NCBI GenBank assembly: GCA_945883695.1
Contig: CAMCYK010000021.1
Coordinates: 1-43,441, forward strand
Length of the DNA stretch: 43,441 nt
Direction: 5' to 3'
Source of the DNA: Akkermansia muciniphila
Lineage (GTDB): Bacteria; Verrucomicrobiota; Verrucomicrobiia; Verrucomicrobiales; Akkermansiaceae
Within the stretch, counting starts at the first letter, position 1, and each line of letters opens with the position of its first letter. Below are positions 1 through 7,040 of this stretch, piece after piece. The notes below the pieces were generated by a model. That model was not told the origin of the DNA. It worked only from the letters and a program-made list of their open reading frames with translations, and did not search any database. A program made the position numbers and the translations under genes.

Positions 1-216
1 GGCCGGGTCGGAGGGCTTGGGCTGGGTCATCGCGGGTTGCGGAGCGATGGCGGCGCGTCGCGCGGGCAAGGATCAAGGCCCCCTCCCCTGACCGGCCGAT
101 CGTCATCGCCGGGCCCGCAGAACGCCCCCTCCGCGAGGAGCGGCGGAGGGCGGCGCAACAGGTGGGGACGGCGCGCCGGCCGCCGCCCCCCTGAATTCAA
201 GGTCAGACCGCGCGCT

Positions 217-831
217 TCAGGCCACGCGCTTCAGGCGGCGGCGCAAGGTCAGGCCGCCGACTCCCAGCGCGAGCAGGGCGAGGTTGCTGCTGGGCTCGGG
301 GACGGCGGCCACGTATTCCGGAAAATCCGCATCCGTGTAGGCCACGCCGGAGGGTGCAGCGGTGCTGGCATCGTCGAAGATCAGGCGGTGGATTTTCACT
401 GAGGCAGATGTCCCGACGGTGGCCCAACCTTCCACGTCCACGAACCCAGAGGTCGCGTCACCGTTATGAATCCCTGCATCCGAGAAGGTGAACGGCACAA
501 GTCCCCGAGTGGTACCAGGAACCCATCCCCCCGGCACCCCCCCAAGCACGATCGACCCAGTATTAGACGTTGCCTCACCTAACCAGCCACCCGCCCAGCT
601 CACGCCCACAAAACCAGTGGCGGTCGTGGCGAAACCGAAAACATCCACGGTCCCGTCGCCTGTCAAGTCCGGCACGAAGTTGGAAACCCCGGAGCTCAGA
701 CTCACCACGTTATTGCCAAACGTGATCTGCACCGTCGCCCCGCCGGCCACGGACACACCCGCGGTGGCGAGGGCCCCCACGACGAAGCGTGGCAATTCGG
801 TGGATCTCTGTCGTTTCATTTTCGTTGTCAT
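217..831 (-). CDS. PEP-CTERM-like exported protein 1
   Basis: About 204 residues. The N-terminus is basic (KMKRQR), followed by a hydrophobic segment (FVVGALATAGVSVAGG) that reads as a signal peptide. The C-terminus has the three-part PEP-CTERM layout: VPEPSS, a hydrophobic stretch (LALLALGVGGL) and an arginine cluster (RRRLKR). In known systems an exosortase recognises this tail in the inner membrane and the protein is exported in connection with exopolysaccharide; no exosortase lies in this window. The middle contains LTGDGTVD, which resembles a calcium-binding loop, and is otherwise unrecognised. The start could be the first ATG (831) or the ATG at 819 (MKRQRS). Its tail closely matches those of the proteins at 2378 and 3260, so it belongs to a local paralogous family. 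The family call is good; the molecular function is unknown. Confidence 0.85.
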   Translation of the reverse strand: MTTKMKRQRSTELPRFVVGALATAGVSVAGGATVQITFGNNVVSLSSGVSNFVPDLTGDGTVDVFGFATTATGFVGVSWAGGWLGEATSNTGSIVLGGVPGGWVPGTTRGLVPFTFSDAGIHNGDATSGFVDVEGWATVGTSASVKIHRLIFDDASTAAPSGVAYTDADFPEYVAAVPEPSSNLALLALGVGGLTLRRRLKRVA

Positions 832-858
832 ATGTTTGTATTGTTTTATATCAACGCC

Positions 859-900
859 CCGCCAGCGGATGCCGCTGGCGGTGAGAGTGTTTTCTTTGGG
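859..900 (-). promoter_or_regulatory. Shared PEP-CTERM upstream element, copy 1
   Basis: A perfect 10-bp inverted repeat with a 3-nt spacer (arms 859-868 and 872-881) sits next to the box CCAAAGAAAACACTCTC (minus-strand sense, 883-900), about 30-70 bp upstream of the start codon. Box plus hairpin recurs before three other PEP-CTERM-like genes. It could be an operator with promoter, or a leader hairpin in the 5' untranslated region. That it is conserved can be seen; what it does is inference. Confidence 0.55.
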
Positions 901-1011
901 AAAATGAGGAGGAGCGGGGACATTCCTGTCCCCACTTCAGGCTTGCGAGAAAGCCGCAGCCACGGAGTTCCGGAGCGGGGCGCAGAGCAGACCGGGACGG
1001 TGGATTGGCGG

Positions 1012-1385
1012 CGTCAGACAAGGGCATGAGGGGTGCGGGAGCAGGGATGGAGATGAGGGCCCGGTGCGAGAAAGCGCCCAGACTCATCAGTCATCCCCAA
1101 TCCGGCATTCACCGGTCAACCTTGAGGATTTGGTATTTAATGGTGATGAAAAACTTGCACTAGCAGGAGGCGGATTTCGCTGGTGGAAGGCGGTGGTTGC
1201 TCCGGCAGCATGGGGACTGATGAGAGCGGACATCCCGACATTGGCGTTGATTTCCGGTTGCATCGCGATCCTGCAGGCGCTGGCCTTTTGCTCGGCGTGG
1301 GCGCTGAACCGGAACACCCCGGGGCTGGGGCGTTGGACGCTGGCCAGCCTGTTTTGCGGGATTTCCCTGCTGCTGGCCTGGGCGC
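1012..1385 (+). pseudogene. Truncated copy of the PDE/histidine-kinase divergent region
   Basis: This stretch is a diverged duplicate of about 6672-7040. On the minus strand it begins with the first codons of the phosphodiesterase fusion (MPLSDAANPPSR here, MPLSETAVTPPPSR there). It then carries the same intergenic spacer and about 100 codons of the sensor kinase on the plus strand. The shared peptide RADIPTLALISGC (KADIPTLALISGC in the intact kinase) and the NTPGLGRWT-like segment make the match clear. Similarity stops near 1385, where the GNAT gene begins on the other strand. In this copy an ATG at 1220 stands where the intact kinase has ATA, next to a TTG. Both genes are non-functional fragments here. 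Confidence 0.8.
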
Positions 1386-2277
1386 GACTAAATGCCTGGC
1401 CCATTGTCTGGTCCTTTTTCAAGAAATGCCTCGGCGGGGCTTCCATCCCGCCGTAGCGCAGTGGGGTGTTCCCTCCTTCGATGTGTTTTTCGGAATCGGC
1501 GCGGGAGGTGTAAATCTCGGGAAAGCCCTCCGGCATGGCGGAGACGACAAAATGCCGCATGGCGATGGTGATGAGGCCGGACACCGCTTTCCGCCGGGGG
1601 CTCACGGCGTCCACATGAATGTGGAGTTCGCCCTCCCCACGGCGGGTGACGAGGAAGACGCCGATGATCTGCTCCTCCTCCAGCACGACGCAGGAATATC
1701 TCTCCTCAAAGTGCTCCCGGTTCGCCGTGTTCCAGTAGCTTTGGAACTGGTGCGGCGACATCAGGCCATGGGCACCGACGAGCTCGAAGATTTTTTCCGG
1801 CGCCTGGCCGCGGATCGACTCGACCTTCCAGGTGGCGGGGATCTTGCCGGCGGCCCGGCGGTAGAGCCGCTTGCAGCGCTGGTTGACCGACGCCCCGGGC
1901 ATCGAGAAATAGCGGTCGGTGAGGAAGATCCCATAGCCGTGGGCGGTGAGCGCGTGGAACAGCGGATGGGCTTCCGGCAGCGCGAAGTCGGTGAACAGCG
2001 CGGCGGCCTCGTGTTGCCGGGCCAGCGCTTCGAGCTGGCTGAGGATGGCCTCCAGATTTTCGCTCCAAGCGGTGCCGGAGCCGGCGAGGAAAAAGCGCAG
2101 GGACGCGGGCTGGCCGTCCGTGCCGGGAACCCGCCACCACGGAATGGCGGCGAGTAGGCGCTCCACCGGCTGCTCCTTCACAGCGACGAGAAAGGCGGCG
2201 TGTGCCGGCACGGGATGCCCGTCCAGCAGGGATTGGGCGCGGCCGAGTTCGTCCGGATAGGCGGGGCGGAGAGTCAT
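1087..2277 (-). CDS. GNAT-type acyltransferase with antisense-derived tail
   Basis: A reading frame of 396 codons. Residues 1 to about 297 look like a cytosolic GNAT/FemAB-like acyltransferase: two mixed alpha/beta halves, with a core (CVVLEEEQIIGVFLVTRR, then HIHVDAVSPRRKAVSGLI) resembling the acetyl-CoA-binding beta4-alpha3 region. The substrate is unknown. The last 100 or so codons (about 1087-1385) are the complement of the duplicated kinase fragment and share nothing with GNAT proteins, so the native stop codon was probably lost when that segment became joined. Whether the long tail is translated or tolerated is open. The gene lies 100 bp downstream of PEP-CTERM-like protein 2, beyond that gene's probable terminator. 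Confidence 0.75.
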   Translation of the reverse strand: MTLRPAYPDELGRAQSLLDGHPVPAHAAFLVAVKEQPVERLLAAIPWWRVPGTDGQPASLRFFLAGSGTAWSENLEAILSQLEALARQHEAAALFTDFALPEAHPLFHALTAHGYGIFLTDRYFSMPGASVNQRCKRLYRRAAGKIPATWKVESIRGQAPEKIFELVGAHGLMSPHQFQSYWNTANREHFEERYSCVVLEEEQIIGVFLVTRRGEGELHIHVDAVSPRRKAVSGLITIAMRHFVVSAMPEGFPEIYTSRADSEKHIEGGNTPLRYGGMEAPPRHFLKKDQTMGQAFSRAQASSREIPQNRLASVQRPSPGVFRFSAHAEQKASACRIAMQPEINANVGMSALISPHAAGATTAFHQRNPPPASASFSSPLNTKSSRLTGECRIGDD

Positions 2278-2295
2278 GGTGGTGAGAATGTCAGG

Positions 2296-2332
2296 AAAAA
2301 GATGGGGCGACGCGCCGGGAGGGCGCGCCGCC
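2296..2332 (-). terminator. Probable intrinsic terminator of PEP-CTERM gene 2
   Basis: In minus-strand sense, a GC-rich stem (11-bp arms at 2322-2332 and 2306-2316, one mismatch, loop of five) is followed within a few bases by TCTTTTTC. An A-run precedes the stem. The same structure follows PEP-CTERM gene 3. Confidence 0.6.
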
Positions 2333-2377
2333 TTGGGTTTTTTAGAGTGACAGGGGAGTCACTCCTGCAGGGACCAC

Positions 2378-2983
2378 TCAAGCCGCGCGCTTGAGACGGC
2401 GGCGGGTCAGGACACCGGCGGAGCCGAGCGCCAGCAGCGCAAGGTGGCTGGAAACCTCCGGCACGGCGCTGATGGCAGAACCGTCGATCGCCGTCTTGCC
2501 GGCGGAGATGCTCAGGGCGCTGTTGTCGGAATTCTTGGCGAGCGCGATTAGGTGGATTCCATAATTAGTAATTTGGAACTGGCCGACGGCTTCATAGATC
2601 GCATCGTTTCCGTTCAGAGAGATATTGGCATAATTCGCACTCCCGACCTCAGCCCCTACGTTTGCCAGGCCGTAGAACGTAGCGCTCGCGTTAGCATAAT
2701 CCTGGTTGAGCAAGTCGTTCCCTTGGGTGAAGAAGTGATTGACCGTTATACCGTTGATTTTGGAACCGGATTGGGCAAAAAAGGAGCCATTGGCATACCC
2801 TGATGCATCCAAGTAAAAAGGCTCTGGAAAAGCAGTTTCGCGGCCCGGGTTGATTCCAGCAGGCGGCGTGACTCCCTGTCCGTAGAGCGTCACGGTAGTG
2901 GCACCTTCGGCGGAGGTGGCGGCGGCTCCAGCACCCAGGGTGATGGCAAGATAATTGCCCAGTTTATTTGTAATTATCATCAT
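2378..2983 (-). CDS. PEP-CTERM-like exported protein 2
   Basis: About 201 residues from the MMIITNK start. The frame extends upstream to a GTG at 3034, but that codon lies inside the conserved hairpin, so the ATG at 2983 (or 2980) is preferred. There is a short signal peptide (NKLGNYLAITLGAGAA, then SAEGA). The C-terminal sorting tail reads VPEVSSHLALLALG, then RRRLKRAA, so the canonical VPEP is VPEV. The first roughly 45 residues and last roughly 50 are almost identical to the next protein (3260-3856), while the central 90 or so differ and are richer in A and T. No enzymatic domain is visible; probably an extracellular matrix or surface component. Confidence 0.85.
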   Translation of the reverse strand: MMIITNKLGNYLAITLGAGAAATSAEGATTVTLYGQGVTPPAGINPGRETAFPEPFYLDASGYANGSFFAQSGSKINGITVNHFFTQGNDLLNQDYANASATFYGLANVGAEVGSANYANISLNGNDAIYEAVGQFQITNYGIHLIALAKNSDNSALSISAGKTAIDGSAISAVPEVSSHLALLALGSAGVLTRRRLKRAA

Positions 2984-3019
2984 TTTATTATTTTGGATGT
3001 TGTATTCTGTTTTTCTGAT

Positions 3020-3061
3020 CCCGTCACCGGACACCGGTGATGGGGAGAGTGTTTTCTTTGG
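3020..3061 (-). promoter_or_regulatory. Shared PEP-CTERM upstream element, copy 2
   Basis: An 11-bp inverted repeat with a 3-nt loop (3020-3030 and 3034-3044, one G-U type mismatch) is flanked by the box CCAAAGAAAACACTCTC (minus sense, 3045-3061). It lies 37-78 bp before the proposed start at 2983, with an AT-rich stretch between. Confidence 0.55.
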
Positions 3062-3175
3062 GGAAATCGTTGGGGAGAGGGGACCTTATTGCCCCCTCTT
3101 CTGCGGTGGGAAAGGGCTGGAGGATGAAGAGGCGGCGGCGAGGTCGCCATTTTCGTCAGAGTGGTGAGAAGGTCG

Positions 3176-3214
3176 GGAAAAGGTTGGGGCGGCGCGCCGG
3201 GAGGGCGCTCCGCC
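3176..3214 (-). terminator. Probable intrinsic terminator of PEP-CTERM gene 3
   Basis: In minus sense, stem arms at 3204-3214 and 3188-3198 with a five-base loop are followed by CCTTTTCCC, with an A-run upstream. It is a diverged duplicate of the terminator at 2296-2332. Confidence 0.55.
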
Positions 3215-3259
3215 TTGGTTTTTTTAGGGTAACAGGAGAGTCACTCCTTCAGGGACAAA

Positions 3260-3856
3260 TCAAGCCGCGCGCTTGAGACGGCGGCGGGTGAGGACACCGG
3301 CGGAGCCCAGCGCCAGCAGCGCGAGGTGGCTGGAAACCTCCGGCACGGCGCTGGTGGCAGAACCGTCGATCGCCGTCTTGCCGGCGGAGATGCTCAAGGC
3401 GCTGTTGTCGGAATTCTTGGCGAGCGCGATCAACCAGAGTTCTCCCGCGGCGATGTTGATGTGGAACTGGCCGACGGATTCATAGACGCCATCGTCTCCG
3501 TTCAGCGAGATGTTCGCATAATTGGCATCTCCAGAAGTTGCGCCATAAGCTTTAGAAGCGCCAGGTTCTTGAAAATATCCTTCAAACGCAAAACCTAAAT
3601 TATTCAAATCGGTGCCGCTGGTGAATAGTTGGTCAGATGTTCCTTGTTTAAAAACGGAGTTATTAGAGTAGCCATTGAGATCTAAAGTACTAAACCCAAC
3701 AAAGGAGCTTGTAACCGAGGGATTGATTCCCGCAGGTGGCGTAACTCCCTGACCATACACGGTCACGGTGGTGGCGCCTTCGGCGGAGGTGACGGCGGCT
3801 CCGGCACCCAGGGTGAGGGCAAGGTAATTGCCCAGTTTATTGGTAATTTTCATCAT
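3260..3856 (-). CDS. PEP-CTERM-like exported protein 3
   Basis: About 198 residues from MMKITNK; a GTG at 3907 in the same frame falls in the upstream hairpin. Signal peptide and sorting tail (VPEVSSHLALLALG, then RRRLKRAA) are nearly the same as in protein 2, and flanking spacer, hairpin and terminator are shared too, so the unit is a tandem duplication of about 870 bp. The central region (about 3500-3720 on the DNA) is AT-rich and does not align with protein 2. This pattern fits a surface protein whose exposed part diversifies while export and anchoring ends stay fixed. Function unknown. Confidence 0.85.
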   Translation of the reverse strand: MMKITNKLGNYLALTLGAGAAVTSAEGATTVTVYGQGVTPPAGINPSVTSSFVGFSTLDLNGYSNNSVFKQGTSDQLFTSGTDLNNLGFAFEGYFQEPGASKAYGATSGDANYANISLNGDDGVYESVGQFHINIAAGELWLIALAKNSDNSALSISAGKTAIDGSATSAVPEVSSHLALLALGSAGVLTRRRLKRAA

Positions 3857-3892
3857 TTTATTATTTTGGATGTTGTATTCTGTTTTTCTGAT

Positions 3893-3933
3893 CCCGTCAC
3901 CGGACACCGGTGATGGGGAGAGTGTTTTCTTGG
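3893..3933 (-). promoter_or_regulatory. Shared PEP-CTERM upstream element, copy 3
   Basis: The inverted repeat (3893-3903 and 3907-3917) is identical to that of copy 2, with the box CCAAGAAAACACTCTC (minus sense) at 3918-3933. It lies between the stop of the phosphodiesterase fusion (3952) and the start of PEP-CTERM gene 3, so gene 3 may have its own promoter although the upstream gene is co-directional. Confidence 0.55.
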
Positions 3934-3951
3934 AGAAAAGCGGTTGGTTTC

Positions 3952-6690
3952 TCAGGCGGTGAGCGCCTCGTTCTTATTGCGGTGGAGGTCCGGGCGGATG
4001 GCGGCTTTCATGTTTCCGGGATGCGGCACGGAGGCGCCGAGGAAGGCCTGCAGCGCCGGCAGCTGGCCGTCCGGATCCGCGACGAGCGCGGGGTAGTCGA
4101 TCTCCAACAGCTCGACGTCCGCCCGCTGGCGGAGCCGGGCGAGGGTCTGCGCGAGGTGGGTCTGCTGGGTGCGGATGAGGTGGTCTTTTTCCGAGCGCGG
4201 CCGCTGGCCGCTGCGGGCGAGCATGGCCCACTGCGAATCCACCACTTCCTCGACCGGACGCTTCATGAAGACGATGCGGTAGCGGTGGCGGGGCGGCAGG
4301 CTGGGCAGCAGGGCGGAAATCACCTTGATGACCTTGCCCTCGGCCTGCTCGATGAGGCGCGGGTTTTTCCGGAGGGATTTCACGTCCTCCCATTCCCAGT
4401 AGCCTTCGAGGTTGTCCTCGTCGGCGGAGCGTTTGTCATCGTGCATGAGCTCCATGCCACCGGCGCGCAGCATCTGCATCATCAGCGAGGTGCCGGAGCG
4501 CGGCAGGCCGGAAACGAGGGTGAAGGTGGAACCCTGGACACCCGCCATGGCCGCGTCTGCGGCGGCTTTTTGCGCGGCCTCCTCGCGGCGGAGCTGGCGC
4601 GCGGCATGGCGCTCCTTGGCACGGGCGGCGATGCCGTGGCGCAGGGATTCGAGGCGTTGCTGGCGGGCCAGCGCATCGACCAGGCGGAGACGGACCAGAC
4701 GGTCGTCGCAGTCCCGCGCATCTTCCGCACGGCCGTAGTAGGTGTGCACGGACTTGAGCAGAGTGAGCGAGTCGGCATCGTCCGGCGCGAGCTGGAGGGC
4801 GTTTTCGAGGGCCTTCTGCGCGGCTTCCCATTCGCCGAGCTGGATCAGGGCTCGGCCGAGCAACTGGTGGGCGCGCGGGCTGGCGAACTGCAGGCCGATG
4901 GCGGCGAGCGCGGTTTCCGCCGCCAGCTCCGGCTGGCCGTCGCGCAGGTGACAGCGGGTGAGGGTGACGTGGGCCTGGACGCTGGTGGGATCGATGGTGA
5001 GCAGGAGCTCGGCGGTTTCGCGGGCTTCGGGCCAGCGCTGGAGCACGGCGTAGCTGCGGCAGGCCAGCTCCAGCACAGGCACGGCGCGCGGAGCTTGGGC
5101 GCGGGCGAGTTCGAGGTGGTCGAGCGCCTGTTGGTGTTCGCCTTTCTGGTAGGCGATCTGGCCTTGCAAGAGGTGGGCGGAGGTCGAGTTGCCAAAGGTT
5201 TCCAGGCAGATGGCGAGGGTTTCCTCCGCCTCTTCGGCCAGGCCGAGGGCGAGCTGGGTGCGGGCGAGCGACTGGGCATAGTCGGTGCGCTCGGGGTAGG
5301 CATTGAAACAATGCTCGAGCAAGGGCAGGGCCTGCTCGTTTTTCCCGGAATAAAGGTAGGCGCGGGCGAGGCTCCATTGGTTCTCGCGGCGGGTCTCGGC
5401 AGCCGCCTCCCCGGCGTCGGAGGAAATGGCGTCAATGTAGCCGAGCGCGACAAATTGCTCGAGCAGGGCCTGGCTGTCCTCGGCGCTGAGCGAGCCGCGG
5501 CGCTTCGGGAGGTCGCGGGTGGCTTCCCAACTGGGGATGGTCTGGACCGGCTCATCACCGGAGAAAATCTCGCGCAGCACGCGGCCCTCCATGTCGGCGC
5601 CCACCGGCAGCCCGAAGTGGTGGAGGAGGGTCGGGGCGATGTCGAGCAGGCGTGCGCCGTGCAGGTCTTGGCCCGGCTCGATGCCGGGCCCCTTGGCGAG
5701 GATGACCCCCTGGTTCCGGTGCCAGACGGTGATGCCGGCAGGCACCCGCGGGGTGAACTCGGGCCGCAGGTGGTCCGAGTGGAAGCCGTGGTCGGAAACG
5801 AGCACCACCGTGGTGTCCGGCCCGGCCAGTTGCAGCAGGCGCTGGAGCATCATGTCGTGGGCGCGGTAGGTGCCGCGGACGACGTGCTGGTAAATTTCGA
5901 AATCCTCGTCCGGGATGCCCGCCATCTTCGGCGGGTGATAATGCATGAAGTGGTGGGAAATCTCGTCGATGGCGCGATAGTAGACGGCCATGAAGTCCCA
6001 GTCGGGATCCGTCTCCATCAGGTGGGTGGCGGCGGAGTGCACGGAGTAGGCCTCGGCCAGGTGCTCGCGCAGCGGGTTGAGCCGCTTGTCGCGGTTCTGG
6101 TCGATCTTGTGGCCGGCGGGCAGGAAGGGCTTGAGGATGTCGCCATCGATCTCATGCGGGCTGACGCGCAGGCGGTTCATCGTTTCCGCCAGGTCCTCCG
6201 GCCAGTAGGTGCCGGGCATCGGCGCGGGCCAGTCCTCGGGATCGTCCTCGGCTTGGGTGCCCTTCAGATGGCCATACATGTTGGAGACCATCTTGCCATC
6301 CAGATCGCGCTCGCCCTGGGTGGCGAACCAGCTGACGACGTGGCTGCGCAGGCCGCGCTCGCCGAGCATTTCCCAGACGGTCTTGCATTTGCGGGTGGCG
6401 GCGGACACCGGGACAATGCCGCCGGAAACCGGATCGACCTCGGTGAAGCCCTCGACGCCGTGATGATAGGCCATCTTGCCGGTGGCGATGGAGGTCCACA
6501 GCATCGGCGAGAGCTGCGGCTCGAGCGTGGCGAGGTTGCCATGGCTGCCGCCATCCATCAGGCTGCGGATGCCGTCCATGCCGCCCTCGGCCAACAGGGA
6601 GTGGATGATTTTCCAGTCGGCCGCGTCCCAGCCGACGAGCAGGACTTTGCGGGAGGGGGGCGGCGTGACCGCCGTTTCAGACAAGGGCAT
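3952..6690 (-). CDS. Type I phosphodiesterase-TPR-sulfotransferase fusion
   Basis: 912 residues in three parts. Residues 15-400 are an alkaline-phosphatase-superfamily type I phosphodiesterase/nucleotide pyrophosphatase: metal Asp in VGWDAADW (D22), nucleophile Thr/Ser in SPMLWTSIATGK (about T66), DEISHHF, and the metal site SDHGFHSDH. Residues about 430-690 form TPR-like helical repeats. Residues from about 720 form a sulfotransferase: the PAPS 5'-phosphosulfate loop is GLPRSGTSLMMQML, and later residues (FMKRPVEEVVDSQ) fit the 3'-phosphate region. No signal peptide is seen, so it is probably cytoplasmic. Hydrolysis of a phosphodiester or phosphosulfate plus sulfate transfer to a glycan, lipid or protein is plausible; the substrate is unknown. 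It is divergent from the sensor kinase and co-directional with two PEP-CTERM genes, which suggests a role in an extracellular polymer. Confidence 0.85.
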   Translation of the reverse strand: MPLSETAVTPPPSRKVLLVGWDAADWKIIHSLLAEGGMDGIRSLMDGGSHGNLATLEPQLSPMLWTSIATGKMAYHHGVEGFTEVDPVSGGIVPVSAATRKCKTVWEMLGERGLRSHVVSWFATQGERDLDGKMVSNMYGHLKGTQAEDDPEDWPAPMPGTYWPEDLAETMNRLRVSPHEIDGDILKPFLPAGHKIDQNRDKRLNPLREHLAEAYSVHSAATHLMETDPDWDFMAVYYRAIDEISHHFMHYHPPKMAGIPDEDFEIYQHVVRGTYRAHDMMLQRLLQLAGPDTTVVLVSDHGFHSDHLRPEFTPRVPAGITVWHRNQGVILAKGPGIEPGQDLHGARLLDIAPTLLHHFGLPVGADMEGRVLREIFSGDEPVQTIPSWEATRDLPKRRGSLSAEDSQALLEQFVALGYIDAISSDAGEAAAETRRENQWSLARAYLYSGKNEQALPLLEHCFNAYPERTDYAQSLARTQLALGLAEEAEETLAICLETFGNSTSAHLLQGQIAYQKGEHQQALDHLELARAQAPRAVPVLELACRSYAVLQRWPEARETAELLLTIDPTSVQAHVTLTRCHLRDGQPELAAETALAAIGLQFASPRAHQLLGRALIQLGEWEAAQKALENALQLAPDDADSLTLLKSVHTYYGRAEDARDCDDRLVRLRLVDALARQQRLESLRHGIAARAKERHAARQLRREEAAQKAAADAAMAGVQGSTFTLVSGLPRSGTSLMMQMLRAGGMELMHDDKRSADEDNLEGYWEWEDVKSLRKNPRLIEQAEGKVIKVISALLPSLPPRHRYRIVFMKRPVEEVVDSQWAMLARSGQRPRSEKDHLIRTQQTHLAQTLARLRQRADVELLEIDYPALVADPDGQLPALQAFLGASVPHPGNMKAAIRPDLHRNKNEALTA

Positions 6691-7040
6691 GATGGGTGAG
6701 GGATCAGGGATGGAAATGACGGCGTAGCCCTAGAAACCGGCCGCGCCTGTCAGGCATCCCAAATCCGGCGCGGACCGGTCAATCGTGAGGAATTGGTATT
6801 TATTGGTGATGAAAAACTTGCACGATCCGGCGGTGGATTTCGCTGGTGGAGGGCGGTGGTCGATCTGGCAGTATTGAGCTTGATAAAAGCCGACATCCCT
6901 ACTCTGGCGTTGATATCCGGATGCGTCGCGATCCTCCAGGCGCTTGCTTTTTGCGTGGCATGGTCGCTCAACCGGCGCACCCCGGGGCTGGGCCGTTGGA
7001 CGGTGGGCAGCCTGCTGGGCGGGGGGGGGCTGCTGCTGAT
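6672..7040. repeat. Intact partner of the duplicated segment
   Basis: This segment covers the start of the fusion gene, the divergent spacer and the first part of the kinase gene. It matches 1012-1385 with roughly three quarters identity by eye. The stretch around 6797-6825 (GGTATTTA, then TGGTGATGAAAAACTTGCAC) is the best preserved non-coding part, making it a candidate promoter or operator. Confidence 0.7.

Noticed and set aside
1..30. Possible start of a minus-strand gene running off the left edge (MTQPKPSDPA)
   Set aside because: Only ten codons are visible and no ribosome-binding site is clear, so it cannot be told from chance.
2345..2364. GAGTGAC/GTCACTC stem considered as terminator of PEP-CTERM gene 2
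   Set aside because: In the direction of transcription an A-run, not a T-run, follows it; the GC-rich stem just beyond, with TCTTTTTC, fits better.
3910..6699. 929-codon plus-strand open frame opposite the phosphodiesterase fusion
   Set aside because: It is antisense to a gene with complete domain motifs; its product is a GC-driven Arg/Gly/Ala/Val sequence without domains.
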